Shown here piece by piece: positions 1 through 7,755 of a stretch of DNA of 30,153 nt (its first letter is position 1; each line of letters starts with the position of its first letter). Location of the stretch: NCBI GenBank assembly GCA_900550865.1, contig URTM01000031.1, positions 1-30,153 of the forward strand. The letters run 5' to 3'. Below the pieces are notes generated by a model. It was given only the letters and a program-made list of their open reading frames with translations. It had not been told where the DNA came from and made no database searches. The translations under genes were made by a program, and so were the position numbers. The stretch is from an uncultured Dorea sp. (GTDB taxonomy: Bacteria > Bacillota > Clostridia > Lachnospirales > Lachnospiraceae).

Positions 1-55
1 AACCTATGACCCTCTGCTTGTAAGGCAGATGCTCTCCCAGCTGAGCTATGATCCC
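1..55 (-). tRNA. tRNA-Val (anticodon UAC), 3' part beyond window edge
   Basis: Read on the minus strand from position 55, the sequence begins with an acceptor strand GGGATCA, then TA, a D-arm GCTC...GAGC with the AGCTGGGA loop, and an anticodon stem TCTGC/GCAGA around the loop CTTACAA, giving anticodon TAC (reads GUA valine codons). The variable region and the first half of the T arm follow, and the window ends before the acceptor 3' strand. A consensus promoter lies upstream, so this is probably the first gene of a tRNA transcript that continues outside the window. Confidence 0.93.
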
Positions 56-90
56 ATATATTTTGTCGTCTCTCTCGAACCGACTTCGTT

Positions 91-119
91 AGTATAGCAT
101 TGGTTTCGAGGAAAGTCAA
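91..119 (-). promoter_or_regulatory. Promoter of the tRNA-Val transcript
   Basis: On the minus strand TTGACT (119-114) is followed by exactly 17 bp and then TATACT (96-91), with a TG one base before the -10 (extended -10). Predicted transcription start is near 84, about 30 nt before the mature tRNA 5' end, a normal length for a processed leader. Confidence 0.85.
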
Positions 120-208
120 CACCTTTTTTCAAATTTTTTAAATAATTTCTACAATTGGTATTTAATTCAACAGGCCGGTGGATACCCGGACCAGAATAAA
201 GATTAGAA

Positions 209-244
209 ACACTAAGGTCGTGGGGATTTCCACGACCTTAGTGT
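209..244 (-). terminator. Intrinsic terminator after gdhA
   Basis: A perfect 15-bp inverted repeat (209-223 and 230-244) with a 6-nt loop lies 23 bp beyond the gdhA stop codon. On the minus strand it is followed by a moderately T-rich run. It fits the end of the gdhA transcript and separates it from the tRNA promoter. Confidence 0.85.
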
Positions 245-266
245 GTTAATAAATCAAATACCAATC

Positions 267-1601
267 CTATACGATTCCCTGAGCTGTCATAGCATCTACA
301 ACTTTTTCAAATCCTGCAATGTTAGCTCCGGCAACATAGTTGCCTTCCATTCCGTAACGTTTTGCAGCATCATCCATGTTGTGGCAGATGTTTACCATGA
401 TGTTTTTCAATTTTGCATCTACTTCTTCGAATGTCCAGCTGAGTCTCTCGCTGTTCTGAGACATTTCAAGTGCAGATGTAGCAACACCACCAGCGTTTGC
501 AGCTTTACCAGGCGCGAAGATCACACCGTTCTCCTGCAGATACTGTGTTGCTTCTAATGTAGTAGGCATGTTAGCACCTTCGCATACAGCTACGCATCCG
601 TTGGCTACTAACTGTTTTGCATCTTCAAGATGAAGTTCGTTCTGTGTAGCACATGGAAGAGCAAGGTCAACCTTAACAGACCATACACCGCGTCCTTCAT
701 GATATTCTGAATTCGGACGGTAGTTCTTGTACTCTGTCAGTCTTGCACGTTTTACTTCTTTGATTTCTTTTAATGCTGCAACATCGATTCCATCCGGATC
801 ATATACCCATCCTGTAGAATCACTTGCTGTTACAACTTTAGCTCCAAGCTGCTGAGCTTTCTGGATTGCATAGATTGCAACGTTACCAGCTCCGGAAACT
901 GCAACTGTCATTCCCTTGATGTCTTTTCCGTTGATCTTTAATAATTCTTCTGTTAAGTAGAGAAGTCCATATCCTGTAGCTTCTGTTCTTGCTAAAGATC
1001 CGCCGTAGCTTAATCCTTTTCCTGTCAGAACACCTTCATACAGACCTCTGATTCTCTTGTACTGACCGAACATGTAACCGATCTCTCTTGCACCTGTTCC
1101 GATGTCTCCTGCAGGAACATCTGTGTCAGCTCCGATATATTTGCAAAGTTCTGTCATAAAGCTCTGGCAGAATGCCATTACTTCTCTGTCTGATTTTCCC
1201 TTAGGATCGAAGTCAGAACCACCTTTACCTCCGCCGATTGGAAGTCCTGTCAGTGAGTTCTTGAAGATCTGCTCAAATCCAAGGAATTTGATGATACCAA
1301 GGTTTACAGATGGGTGCAGACGTAATCCTCCTTTGTATGGTCCGATTGCACTGTTAAACTGTACACGGTATCCTGTATTAACCTGAACCTGTCCTTTATC
1401 GTCTACCCATGGAACACGGAATTTAATCTGTCTTTCAGGTTCAACAAGTCTTTCAAGAAGAGCGTCTTTTCTGAATTTCTCCTCATTAGCCTCTACTACT
1501 ACTCTTAAAGACTCTAATACCTCTTTTACTGCCTGGTGGAATTCTGGCTCTGCAGGATTCTTAGCTACTACTTTCTCCAGTACTTCATCAACATATGACA
1601 T
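267..1601 (-). CDS. gdhA: NADP-type glutamate dehydrogenase
   Basis: Reversibly aminates 2-oxoglutarate with ammonium to glutamate in the cytoplasm, a main ammonium-assimilation or glutamate-catabolism step. The 444 residues match the hexameric bacterial GDH length. Visible marks are the glycine-rich substrate region with the active-site lysine (PIGGGKGG, K126), the DVPAGDIG segment around residue 161, the Rossmann motif GAGNVA near 237-242 and the following VTASDS, whose serine (rather than an acidic residue) at the end of the second beta strand favours NADP(H) over NAD. The ATG start has AGGAGGT upstream. The gene is transcribed alone, with a hairpin terminator behind it and an unusual leader in front (see the leader entries). 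Family identity is very secure; the cofactor call is inferred from that motif. Confidence 0.97.
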   Translation of the reverse strand: MSYVDEVLEKVVAKNPAEPEFHQAVKEVLESLRVVVEANEEKFRKDALLERLVEPERQIKFRVPWVDDKGQVQVNTGYRVQFNSAIGPYKGGLRLHPSVNLGIIKFLGFEQIFKNSLTGLPIGGGKGGSDFDPKGKSDREVMAFCQSFMTELCKYIGADTDVPAGDIGTGAREIGYMFGQYKRIRGLYEGVLTGKGLSYGGSLARTEATGYGLLYLTEELLKINGKDIKGMTVAVSGAGNVAIYAIQKAQQLGAKVVTASDSTGWVYDPDGIDVAALKEIKEVKRARLTEYKNYRPNSEYHEGRGVWSVKVDLALPCATQNELHLEDAKQLVANGCVAVCEGANMPTTLEATQYLQENGVIFAPGKAANAGGVATSALEMSQNSERLSWTFEEVDAKLKNIMVNICHNMDDAAKRYGMEGNYVAGANIAGFEKVVDAMTAQGIV

Positions 1602-1764
1602 AGCTTTCTACCTCCTAAATAATATACGTATCCTTTTCAAAAGCGTCCTTGTCCAACAATTTGTCCAAATGCTGCGATCCAGCCGCCGGCTGTTTTTTCT
1701 ACACGCTTTGGAATAAAAAAAGCAGATGACTTACGCCATCTGTTTTTCCCTGACGCCTTTGTCC
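1602..1764 (-). promoter_or_regulatory. Structured leader of gdhA (candidate attenuator)
   Basis: This stretch fills most of the 333-bp gap between purL and gdhA. From a predicted start near 1764 the minus-strand leader contains an early intrinsic terminator (1715-1742), then AAAGCGT (1709-1703) complementary to ACGCTTT (1646-1640), enclosing a small hairpin CAGCC/GGCTG (1692-1680). The motif GGACAA occurs three times (1764-1759, 1666-1661, 1654-1649), the last two 12 bp apart as TTGGACAA. The distal GGACGCTTT can also pair with AGGCGTC near 1757-1752, giving mutually exclusive folds. I recognise no known riboswitch class. A simpler reading is that the early hairpin is a second terminator for purL read-through and gdhA starts from an unseen closer promoter. 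Confidence 0.45.
1715..1742 (-). terminator. Intrinsic terminator inside the gdhA leader
   Basis: On the minus strand an 8-bp stem (CAGATGGC / GTCATCTG, one G-U pair) closes a GTAA tetraloop of the GNRA type and is followed by CTTTTTTT. It lies downstream of a consensus promoter and upstream of gdhA, so it would stop most leader transcripts unless countered. Confidence 0.7.
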
Positions 1765-1770
1765 TTTACT

Positions 1771-1799
1771 ATTGTAAAGCAAACAAGTGTATCTGGCAA
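1771..1799 (-). promoter_or_regulatory. Probable gdhA promoter
   Basis: Minus strand TTGCCA (1799-1794), 17 bp, TACAAT (1776-1771). Start predicted near 1764, leaving a leader of about 160 nt before the gdhA ATG. Confidence 0.55.
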
Positions 1800-1839
1800 G
1801 ATATTTTTTGCAGTTTTTACTATTTTTGCAACTTTTTAC

Positions 1840-1868
1840 AAAACCCTTGCAGATTTCGCAAGGGTTTT
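1840..1868 (-). terminator. Intrinsic terminator after purL
   Basis: Perfect 11-bp inverted repeat (1840-1850 / 1858-1868) with a 7-nt loop, arms ending in four A and four T, 67 bp past the purL stop. The T run on the minus strand is short, so termination may be partial. Confidence 0.75.
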
Positions 1869-1934
1869 GTGCTTTTTCTCATGTTTTGTTCGTTTTTATG
1901 AAACAGAACGCGCTCCAAATTGCATTTATTACAA

Positions 1935-4900
1935 TTATTTGAAGTATTTTACTCCGGATTCGAAGATCTTCATATCCTGTTCTCCGTAAATGTTCATTGC
2001 CACACTTCTGTTTCTTCTTTCTGAATGAGCCATCTTACCAAGTACACGTCCGTCCGGGCTTGTAATACCTTCAATTGCACAGTAAGAACCGTTGACATTC
2101 CATTCTTCATTCATTGTGATATTTCCTTCCGGATCACAGTACTGTGTTGCAACCTGACCATTTGCGAATAACTTGTCCAGCCATTCTTTATTTGCAACGA
2201 ATCTTCCTTCACCGTGAGATGCAGGGTTGGTGTATACTCCGCCAAGTTCTGCTTCTCTGAGCCATGGAGATTTGTTTGTTACTACTTTTGTATAGACCAT
2301 CTTGGAGATATGACGGCCGATCGTGTTGTATGTAAGTGTCGGTGAATCCGGCTGCTGTCCGGTAATCTCTCCATTTGGTACCAGACCAAGCTTGATCAGA
2401 GCCTGGAATCCGTTGCAGATACCAAGTGCCAGTCCGTCACGCTCGTTCAATAACTTTTCTACCGCTTCTTTCATCTTCGCGTTCTTAAATGCCGTTGCGA
2501 AGAATTTGGCTGATCCATCCGGTTCGTCACCTGCACTGAATCCACCTGGGAACATGATGATCTGTGACTGCTCGATTGCTTTTTCAAATACTTCTACAGA
2601 ATCCAGGATATCAGATGCACTCATATTTCTGAATACTTTTGTGATCACCTTTGCTCCTGCTCTTTCGAATGCTTTTGCACTGTCATATTCACAGTTTGTT
2701 CCAGGCATTACCGGGATGAATACAGTCGGCTGTGCGATCTTGTGATCACAGATATAGATATCAGATGTATCATATAATCCGGTCTCAACCTTCACATCCT
2801 GTCCTTCTGCTCCGGAATTGGTCGGGAATACTTTTTCCAGTGTTTCTTCCCATGCAGATACTGCCTCATCCAATGCAATCTTCACATCGTTATATTCAAT
2901 CGCTGCGTTGTCTGTCACTTCACCGATCACAGTATATGTAATTCCAAGCTCAGCTACTTTGTCAGCCGGTACTTCTGCGATAATATCTCCGAATGCCGGT
3001 GCAAATAAATCTCTTGCATCTACATTGTGCTCAATCTTCACGCCCATGCCATTACCGAATGCCATCTTGCTGACTGCTGCCGCAATACCATGTCTGTCCA
3101 GTGCATAAGCTGCTACGATTTTGCCGCTGTGGATATCTTCTGTAAATTTACCGTACTGATCCATAACTTTCTCGTATACAGGAATGTCGTAATTATCTGT
3201 CTCAATACGAAGCCATACCAGTTTATCTCCGGCTTTCTTAAGTTCCGGTGTGATAATGTCTTTCTCTTTTGCAATGTCCACTGCAAAAGATACCAGTGTC
3301 GGTGGTACATCGATGTCTTCGAATGTTCCTGACATACTGTCCTTTCCGCCGATAGATGGAAGTCCGTATCCAAGCTGGGCACTGTAAGCTCCGAGAAGAG
3401 CTGCGAACGGCTGGCTCCATCTGTGTGGATCTTCTGTCATACGACGGAAGTATTCCTGGAATGTGAAACGGATCTTGCTGTAATCGCCGCCTGCTGCAAC
3501 GATTTTTGCGATGGACTCTGTTACCGCATAAATTGCTCCGTGATATGGACTCCATGTTGACAGATATGGATCAAATCCATAACTCATCATACTTACGGTA
3601 TCGCAGTCGCCTGTTAATACCGGAAGCTTGGCAACCATTGCCTGCGTCTCTGTCTTCTGATATTTTCCACCGTGCGGCATGAATACGGAAGCTGCTCCGA
3701 TGGATCCATCGAACATCTCTACCAGACCTTTCTGTGAGCATACGTTCAGGTCTTTTAACATGCCCAGCCATTTTTCTCTTACGTCTTTTACTTCTTCTCT
3801 TACGAGGATGCTGTCTTTTCTGTTCGGGATATCAACTGCTACCGTTGTTTCCTGGTGTGCTCCGTTAGTATCAAGGAATGCACGGGAAAGATTTACGATC
3901 TCTTTTCCTCTCCATGAAAGGACCAGTCTCGGATCTTCTGTTACGACAGCCACCTTTGTTGCTTCCAGGTTCTCTTCAGATGCATATTTCATAAACTCTT
4001 CTACATCTTTTGGATCTACAACAACTGCCATACGTTCCTGCGATTCAGAGATTGCAATCTCTGTTCCGTCAAGACCGGCATATTTCTTAGGTACTTTATC
4101 AAGGTCGATCTGAAGTCCGTCTGCAAGTTCTCCAATGGCAACAGATACTCCGCCTGCTCCGAAGTCGTTACATTTCTTGATCAGCTTACTTACTTCTTCT
4201 CTTCTGAATAATCTCTGGATCTTTCTTTCTGTAGGTGCATTACCTTTCTGTACTTCTGCTCCACAGGTCTCGATAGACTCTTCTGTATGTACTTTGGAAG
4301 ATCCGGTTGCTCCACCGCATCCGTCACGTCCGGTACGTCCACCAAGAAGGATAATGATATCTCCCGGATCAGAGGTCTCTCTGATAACTGCACGTCTTGG
4401 TGCTGCTCCGAGTACTGCTCCGATCTCCATACGTTTTGCAACATAATTTGGATGATAGATCTCTTTTACTGCTCCGGTTGCCAGTCCGATCTGGTTACCA
4501 TAAGAGCTGTATCCGTGTGCTGCTTCTCTGACCAGTTTCTTCTGTGGAAGCTTTCCTTTTAATGTATCTTTTACAGATACAGTTGGATCAGCGGCTCCTG
4601 TTACACGCATTGCCTGATATACATATGTACGTCCTGACAGTGGGTCACGAATGGCTCCTCCGAGGCAGGTGGCAGCTCCACCGAACGGCTCGATCTCTGT
4701 CGGATGGTTGTGTGTCTCGTTTTTGAAGTTCACAAGCCACTCTTCTTCTACACCATCTACTTCGATCGGTACAACGATACTGCATGCATTGATCTCATCG
4801 GATTCTTCCTGATCCTGTAATTTTCCTTCACGTTTTAATTTTCTCATTGCCATCAGTGCAAGATCCATCAGGCAGACAAATTTGTCTTCTCTTCCTTTGA

Positions 4901-5702
4901 AAATCTCGCTGTGATCAGCGATGTACTGTTTGTAAGTCTCTTCCATCGGCTCTCTGTAATCGCCTTCACCGAAGGAAACGTCTGTAAGTTCTGTCGAGAA
5001 TGTTGTATGACGGCAGTGATCTGACCAGTAGGTATCCAGAACACGGATCTCTGTCATGGAAGGATCTCTATCTTCTTCTGATTTGAAATAATTCTGGATA
5101 TGCTGGAAGTCCTTGAATGTCATGGCAAGTCCGAGAGAATCATATAATTCTTTTAACTTGCTTTCTTCCATATCTTCGAATCCGTCAAAGATCTTTACGT
5201 CTGCCGGCTCATCAAATACGGTAACCAGTGTCTCTGGTTTTTCGCCCTGTGCTTCTCTGGAATCTACAGGGTTAATGCAGTGTTCTTTGATTGCTTCGAA
5301 TTCTTCGTCTGAAACCGTTCCATCTCCGCCATGAATTACATAAGTTGTCGCAGTACGGATGACCGGCTGCTCGTCTTCTTTGATGAACTGAATACACTGA
5401 ACAGCGGAATCCGCTCTCTGGTCAAACTGTCCCGGAAGGAATTCTACAGAAAAGATTCTGCTTCCTTCTTCTGCCGGGAATTCTTCTTTATATAATGTAT
5501 CTACAGGTGGTTCAGAAAAGATGCCGTTACATGCTTTCTCAAATGTCTCATCGGATACATTTTCCACATCGTAACGAATCAGTACACGAACACTGTCCAC
5601 GTCTTTAATTCCAAGATAGCTGCGGATCTCGTGTCTGAGCTCCTTGGTCTGTACATCAAATCCTGATTTTTTCTCCACGTACACTCTTTTTACATTGCTC
5701 AT
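1935..5702 (-). CDS. purL: Phosphoribosylformylglycinamidine synthase, single-chain PurL-PurQ form
   Basis: Makes FGAM from FGAR, glutamine and ATP, step four of purine biosynthesis, in the cytoplasm. At 1255 residues it joins both activities in one chain, the form common in Clostridia, rather than separate PurS, PurL and PurQ. An N-terminal PurS-like part (about 1-150) is followed by the synthetase domain with the NETHNHPTEIEPFGG region (residues 328-342) and a second half with GDCDTVSMMSYGFDP. The glutamine amidotransferase domain starts near 992: nucleophile Cys1096 in GICNGFQ, with His1226 and Glu1228 in AHSERR as the other triad members. The ATG start follows GGAGG. It stands alone here, without other pur genes, and has its own promoter. 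Confidence 0.97.
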   Translation of the reverse strand: MSNVKRVYVEKKSGFDVQTKELRHEIRSYLGIKDVDSVRVLIRYDVENVSDETFEKACNGIFSEPPVDTLYKEEFPAEEGSRIFSVEFLPGQFDQRADSAVQCIQFIKEDEQPVIRTATTYVIHGGDGTVSDEEFEAIKEHCINPVDSREAQGEKPETLVTVFDEPADVKIFDGFEDMEESKLKELYDSLGLAMTFKDFQHIQNYFKSEEDRDPSMTEIRVLDTYWSDHCRHTTFSTELTDVSFGEGDYREPMEETYKQYIADHSEIFKGREDKFVCLMDLALMAMRKLKREGKLQDQEESDEINACSIVVPIEVDGVEEEWLVNFKNETHNHPTEIEPFGGAATCLGGAIRDPLSGRTYVYQAMRVTGAADPTVSVKDTLKGKLPQKKLVREAAHGYSSYGNQIGLATGAVKEIYHPNYVAKRMEIGAVLGAAPRRAVIRETSDPGDIIILLGGRTGRDGCGGATGSSKVHTEESIETCGAEVQKGNAPTERKIQRLFRREEVSKLIKKCNDFGAGGVSVAIGELADGLQIDLDKVPKKYAGLDGTEIAISESQERMAVVVDPKDVEEFMKYASEENLEATKVAVVTEDPRLVLSWRGKEIVNLSRAFLDTNGAHQETTVAVDIPNRKDSILVREEVKDVREKWLGMLKDLNVCSQKGLVEMFDGSIGAASVFMPHGGKYQKTETQAMVAKLPVLTGDCDTVSMMSYGFDPYLSTWSPYHGAIYAVTESIAKIVAAGGDYSKIRFTFQEYFRRMTEDPHRWSQPFAALLGAYSAQLGYGLPSIGGKDSMSGTFEDIDVPPTLVSFAVDIAKEKDIITPELKKAGDKLVWLRIETDNYDIPVYEKVMDQYGKFTEDIHSGKIVAAYALDRHGIAAAVSKMAFGNGMGVKIEHNVDARDLFAPAFGDIIAEVPADKVAELGITYTVIGEVTDNAAIEYNDVKIALDEAVSAWEETLEKVFPTNSGAEGQDVKVETGLYDTSDIYICDHKIAQPTVFIPVMPGTNCEYDSAKAFERAGAKVITKVFRNMSASDILDSVEVFEKAIEQSQIIMFPGGFSAGDEPDGSAKFFATAFKNAKMKEAVEKLLNERDGLALGICNGFQALIKLGLVPNGEITGQQPDSPTLTYNTIGRHISKMVYTKVVTNKSPWLREAELGGVYTNPASHGEGRFVANKEWLDKLFANGQVATQYCDPEGNITMNEEWNVNGSYCAIEGITSPDGRVLGKMAHSERRNRSVAMNIYGEQDMKIFESGVKYFK

Positions 5703-5745
5703 AAGTAATCCTCCATAAATGAATTTTTACACATTTTCTATTGTT

Positions 5746-5754
5746 AGTATAACA
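5746..5754 (-). promoter_or_regulatory. Extended -10 promoter element of purL
   Basis: Minus strand TGTTATACT, an extended -10 box about 45 bp before the purL start codon. No good -35 box is seen at 17 bp (TTGTAT lies 19 bp away), which is acceptable for an extended -10 promoter. No purine or PRPP riboswitch fold was recognised in the 168-bp upstream gap. Confidence 0.5.
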
Positions 5755-5870
5755 CAACAATCATTATTTAATACAATTAATATATCTAAACACTTTTATA
5801 ATTTGTACTTATTAATCTTCTCTTGTTTTCAAGATATGATTTTCATTTCCACTCATCGTCTTTTATAGAT

Positions 5871-6572
5871 TTAAGATTGCTCTATTTTTTTATGACGCCT
5901 TCTAATAATAAATAATACGATCCATATTACAGCCAGCACTGCTCCGAACACCTCACTGATACGGACCACCATATCAAAAAAGAATCCCTCCGGAAGCATC
6001 CGAATCATATAATCGGTCGCCGGATCGAATATCCACAGATCATTGGTAAAAAATATCTTATGGAAAATCGTAAAACACGTTGTAAAATCTATGCTGAATG
6101 CAATGCCCAGCAGCACACCTATGAGCACCCATACACCCAGTGCGATCGTATAGGACCGGAAGAGCAGGCGCCTCCAGTCTTTCTCCCTTTTCCCAAGTAT
6201 TCCTAATGTAATGACTGCCACAGCCAGACATACGATTCCGACCTTGATTCCGCCAAGGAACAGATTCCTGACATCACTCATATGCATCCGGTCTCTTTCA
6301 TTAAAGAAATCCTGTTCTTTTCCTTCTACCGTCGTCACGACTGACAGTTTGTCTTCTTTTCCAATCAGGTAATTCATCATATGTTCCGTCACATACATGA
6401 CATGATCGATATTCATGTCCAGATCTTTCGTCACTTCATATTTCTGGTATTCTTTTTTATAAAATCTGTAATAACTGTCTCCATATACCGCTGCCCAGAT
6501 ACTGAATACAAGTGCTGCGATCACCGCACACATCATGGCTACTACGGATAAGGTTGTTGTTAACTTTTTCAA
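5871..6572 (-). CDS. DUF1461 / TIGR01906-family integral membrane protein
   Basis: A 233-residue membrane protein of unknown function. One hydrophobic segment lies at about 8-30, then an extracytoplasmic stretch of about 75 residues, then three more segments (about 105-127, 140-162 and 205-224). The motif HMSDVRNLF (97-105) and the later FHKIFFTNDLWIF (170-182) are what I recall as hallmarks of this Firmicutes family. The start codon is TTG, chosen because AGGAGA sits 6 nt upstream and no in-frame ATG fits better. It is divergent from the LysR gene at 6762, which makes it a natural candidate target of that regulator, but nothing in the sequence proves it. Confidence 0.8.
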   Translation of the reverse strand: MKKLTTTLSVVAMMCAVIAALVFSIWAAVYGDSYYRFYKKEYQKYEVTKDLDMNIDHVMYVTEHMMNYLIGKEDKLSVVTTVEGKEQDFFNERDRMHMSDVRNLFLGGIKVGIVCLAVAVITLGILGKREKDWRRLLFRSYTIALGVWVLIGVLLGIAFSIDFTTCFTIFHKIFFTNDLWIFDPATDYMIRMLPEGFFFDMVVRISEVFGAVLAVIWIVLFIIRRRHKKIEQS

Positions 6573-6703
6573 ATATTATCTCCTTTTATGTCTTCTCTTA
6601 TTTTTTGTTCCGGCACTTGACTGTTTCTGTCATGAATTTTGTATTTCACTTCATAATTTTGCGCCTGTCCTTATTATTATAACACTTCTATATATAAATA
6701 CGG

Positions 6704-6732
6704 TTGTAATTTTCTTTTATTTCACTTATAAT
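6704..6732 (+). promoter_or_regulatory. Promoter of the LysR-type gene
   Basis: TTGTAA (6704-6709), 17 bp, TATAAT (6727-6732), giving a start near 6739 and a short leader that includes AGGAGG at 6749-6754. A TATAAT box for the divergent gene is also visible on the minus strand (6681-6676) but without a clear -35. Confidence 0.75.
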
Positions 6733-6761
6733 ACAGATAAGATTCATTAGGAGGACTTATC

Positions 6762-7640
6762 ATGGATATTAACTATGAGTTATATAAAGTATTTTACTAT
6801 GTAGCTTCTACCTTAAGCTTTTCAGAAGCGTCCAAGCAGCTGTTCATCTCGCAGTCGGCAGTCAGCCAGTCTATCAAGGCATTGGAAAAGAAACTGGACC
6901 AGACCTTATTCATCCGAAGCACTAAGAAGGTCCGGCTTACTACAGAAGGCGAGATTCTTCTCCGGCACATTGAACCGGCGATCAGCCTGATCAAGCGCGG
7001 TGAAAGCCAGCTTCTCGATGTCGGTGCACGTGGAGGACAGCTTCACATCGGTGCCAGCGATACAATCTGCCGCTATTTCCTGGTACCTTATCTGGAACGC
7101 TTCCACCGGGAATTTCCAGGCGCACATATCAAAGTTACCAATGCGACATCCATCCGCTGTGTGGAACTCCTTGAGACCGGGCAGGTGGATCTGATCGTTG
7201 TCAACTCACCAAATGCTTATCTTGGAAATGTTCCGAATGTGAAAAAGATCAAAGATTTCCAGGATGTGTTCATTGCCAACGAATCATTTAAGGAATTAAA
7301 AGGAAAGAAGCTTTCTTTCAAAGAACTCCTGGACTATCCGATCCTTATGCTGGACAGAAAGAGTACAACCAGTGAATATCTGCACAATCTGTTTCTTCAG
7401 AATCAGCTTGATCTGGTTCCGGAGATCGAACTCAGCAGTAACGATCTTCTGATCGACCTTGCACGCATCGGACTTGGAATTGCATTTATCCCGGATTTCT
7501 GCCTTTCACAGGCAGTGGATTCGGATTCACTTTTCATTGTCGAGACGAAGGAATCTCTTCCTCAAAGAGAACTTGTGATCGCATACAATGAGAAAGTTCC
7601 GGTATCCAAGGCTGCACAGGAATTCTTGTCTTATTTTTAA
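6762..7640 (+). CDS. LysR-family transcriptional regulator
   Basis: A 292-residue DNA-binding regulator of the usual LysR length. Residues 1-60 form the winged helix-turn-helix: YYVASTLSFSEASKQLFISQ, then SAVSQSIKALEKKLDQTLF and the wing RLTTEGEIL. Residues from about 90 form the two-lobe effector-binding domain, starting at LHIGASDTICRYFLVPYL. The ATG is preceded by AGGAGG 7 nt upstream. The gene is divergent from the DUF1461 membrane protein, the classic LysR arrangement, so control of that gene and of itself is likely. The effector cannot be read from sequence. Its transcript ends at the bidirectional hairpin 7698-7736. Confidence 0.93.
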   Translation: MDINYELYKVFYYVASTLSFSEASKQLFISQSAVSQSIKALEKKLDQTLFIRSTKKVRLTTEGEILLRHIEPAISLIKRGESQLLDVGARGGQLHIGASDTICRYFLVPYLERFHREFPGAHIKVTNATSIRCVELLETGQVDLIVVNSPNAYLGNVPNVKKIKDFQDVFIANESFKELKGKKLSFKELLDYPILMLDRKSTTSEYLHNLFLQNQLDLVPEIELSSNDLLIDLARIGLGIAFIPDFCLSQAVDSDSLFIVETKESLPQRELVIAYNEKVPVSKAAQEFLSYF

Positions 7641-7697
7641 AAAGGATTCTTTCAGATGCTTCGGCAACTGGCAGCTTCTATCGAACACATAATAGTA

Positions 7698-7736
7698 AAA
7701 AATACCATGAAAGCATATGTGCCTCATGGTATTTTT
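7698..7736. terminator. Bidirectional terminator between lysR-type gene and helicase gene
   Basis: Perfect 13-bp inverted repeat (7698-7710 / 7724-7736) with A5 and T5 ends and a 13-nt loop, placed between two convergent genes. It can serve both strands; on the plus strand CTTTTTAT follows. Confidence 0.9.
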
Positions 7737-7755
7737 CTTTTTATCATTATTCTGC

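Noticed and set aside
267..557. 104-codon plus-strand frame over the end of gdhA
   Set aside because: Lies opposite the conserved gdhA C terminus and starts in a terminator region with no ribosome site.
3679..4446. Open plus-strand frames inside purL (for example 3679-4113 and 4135-4446)
   Set aside because: Antisense shadows of a strongly coding gene, with no ribosome site and no recognisable domain.
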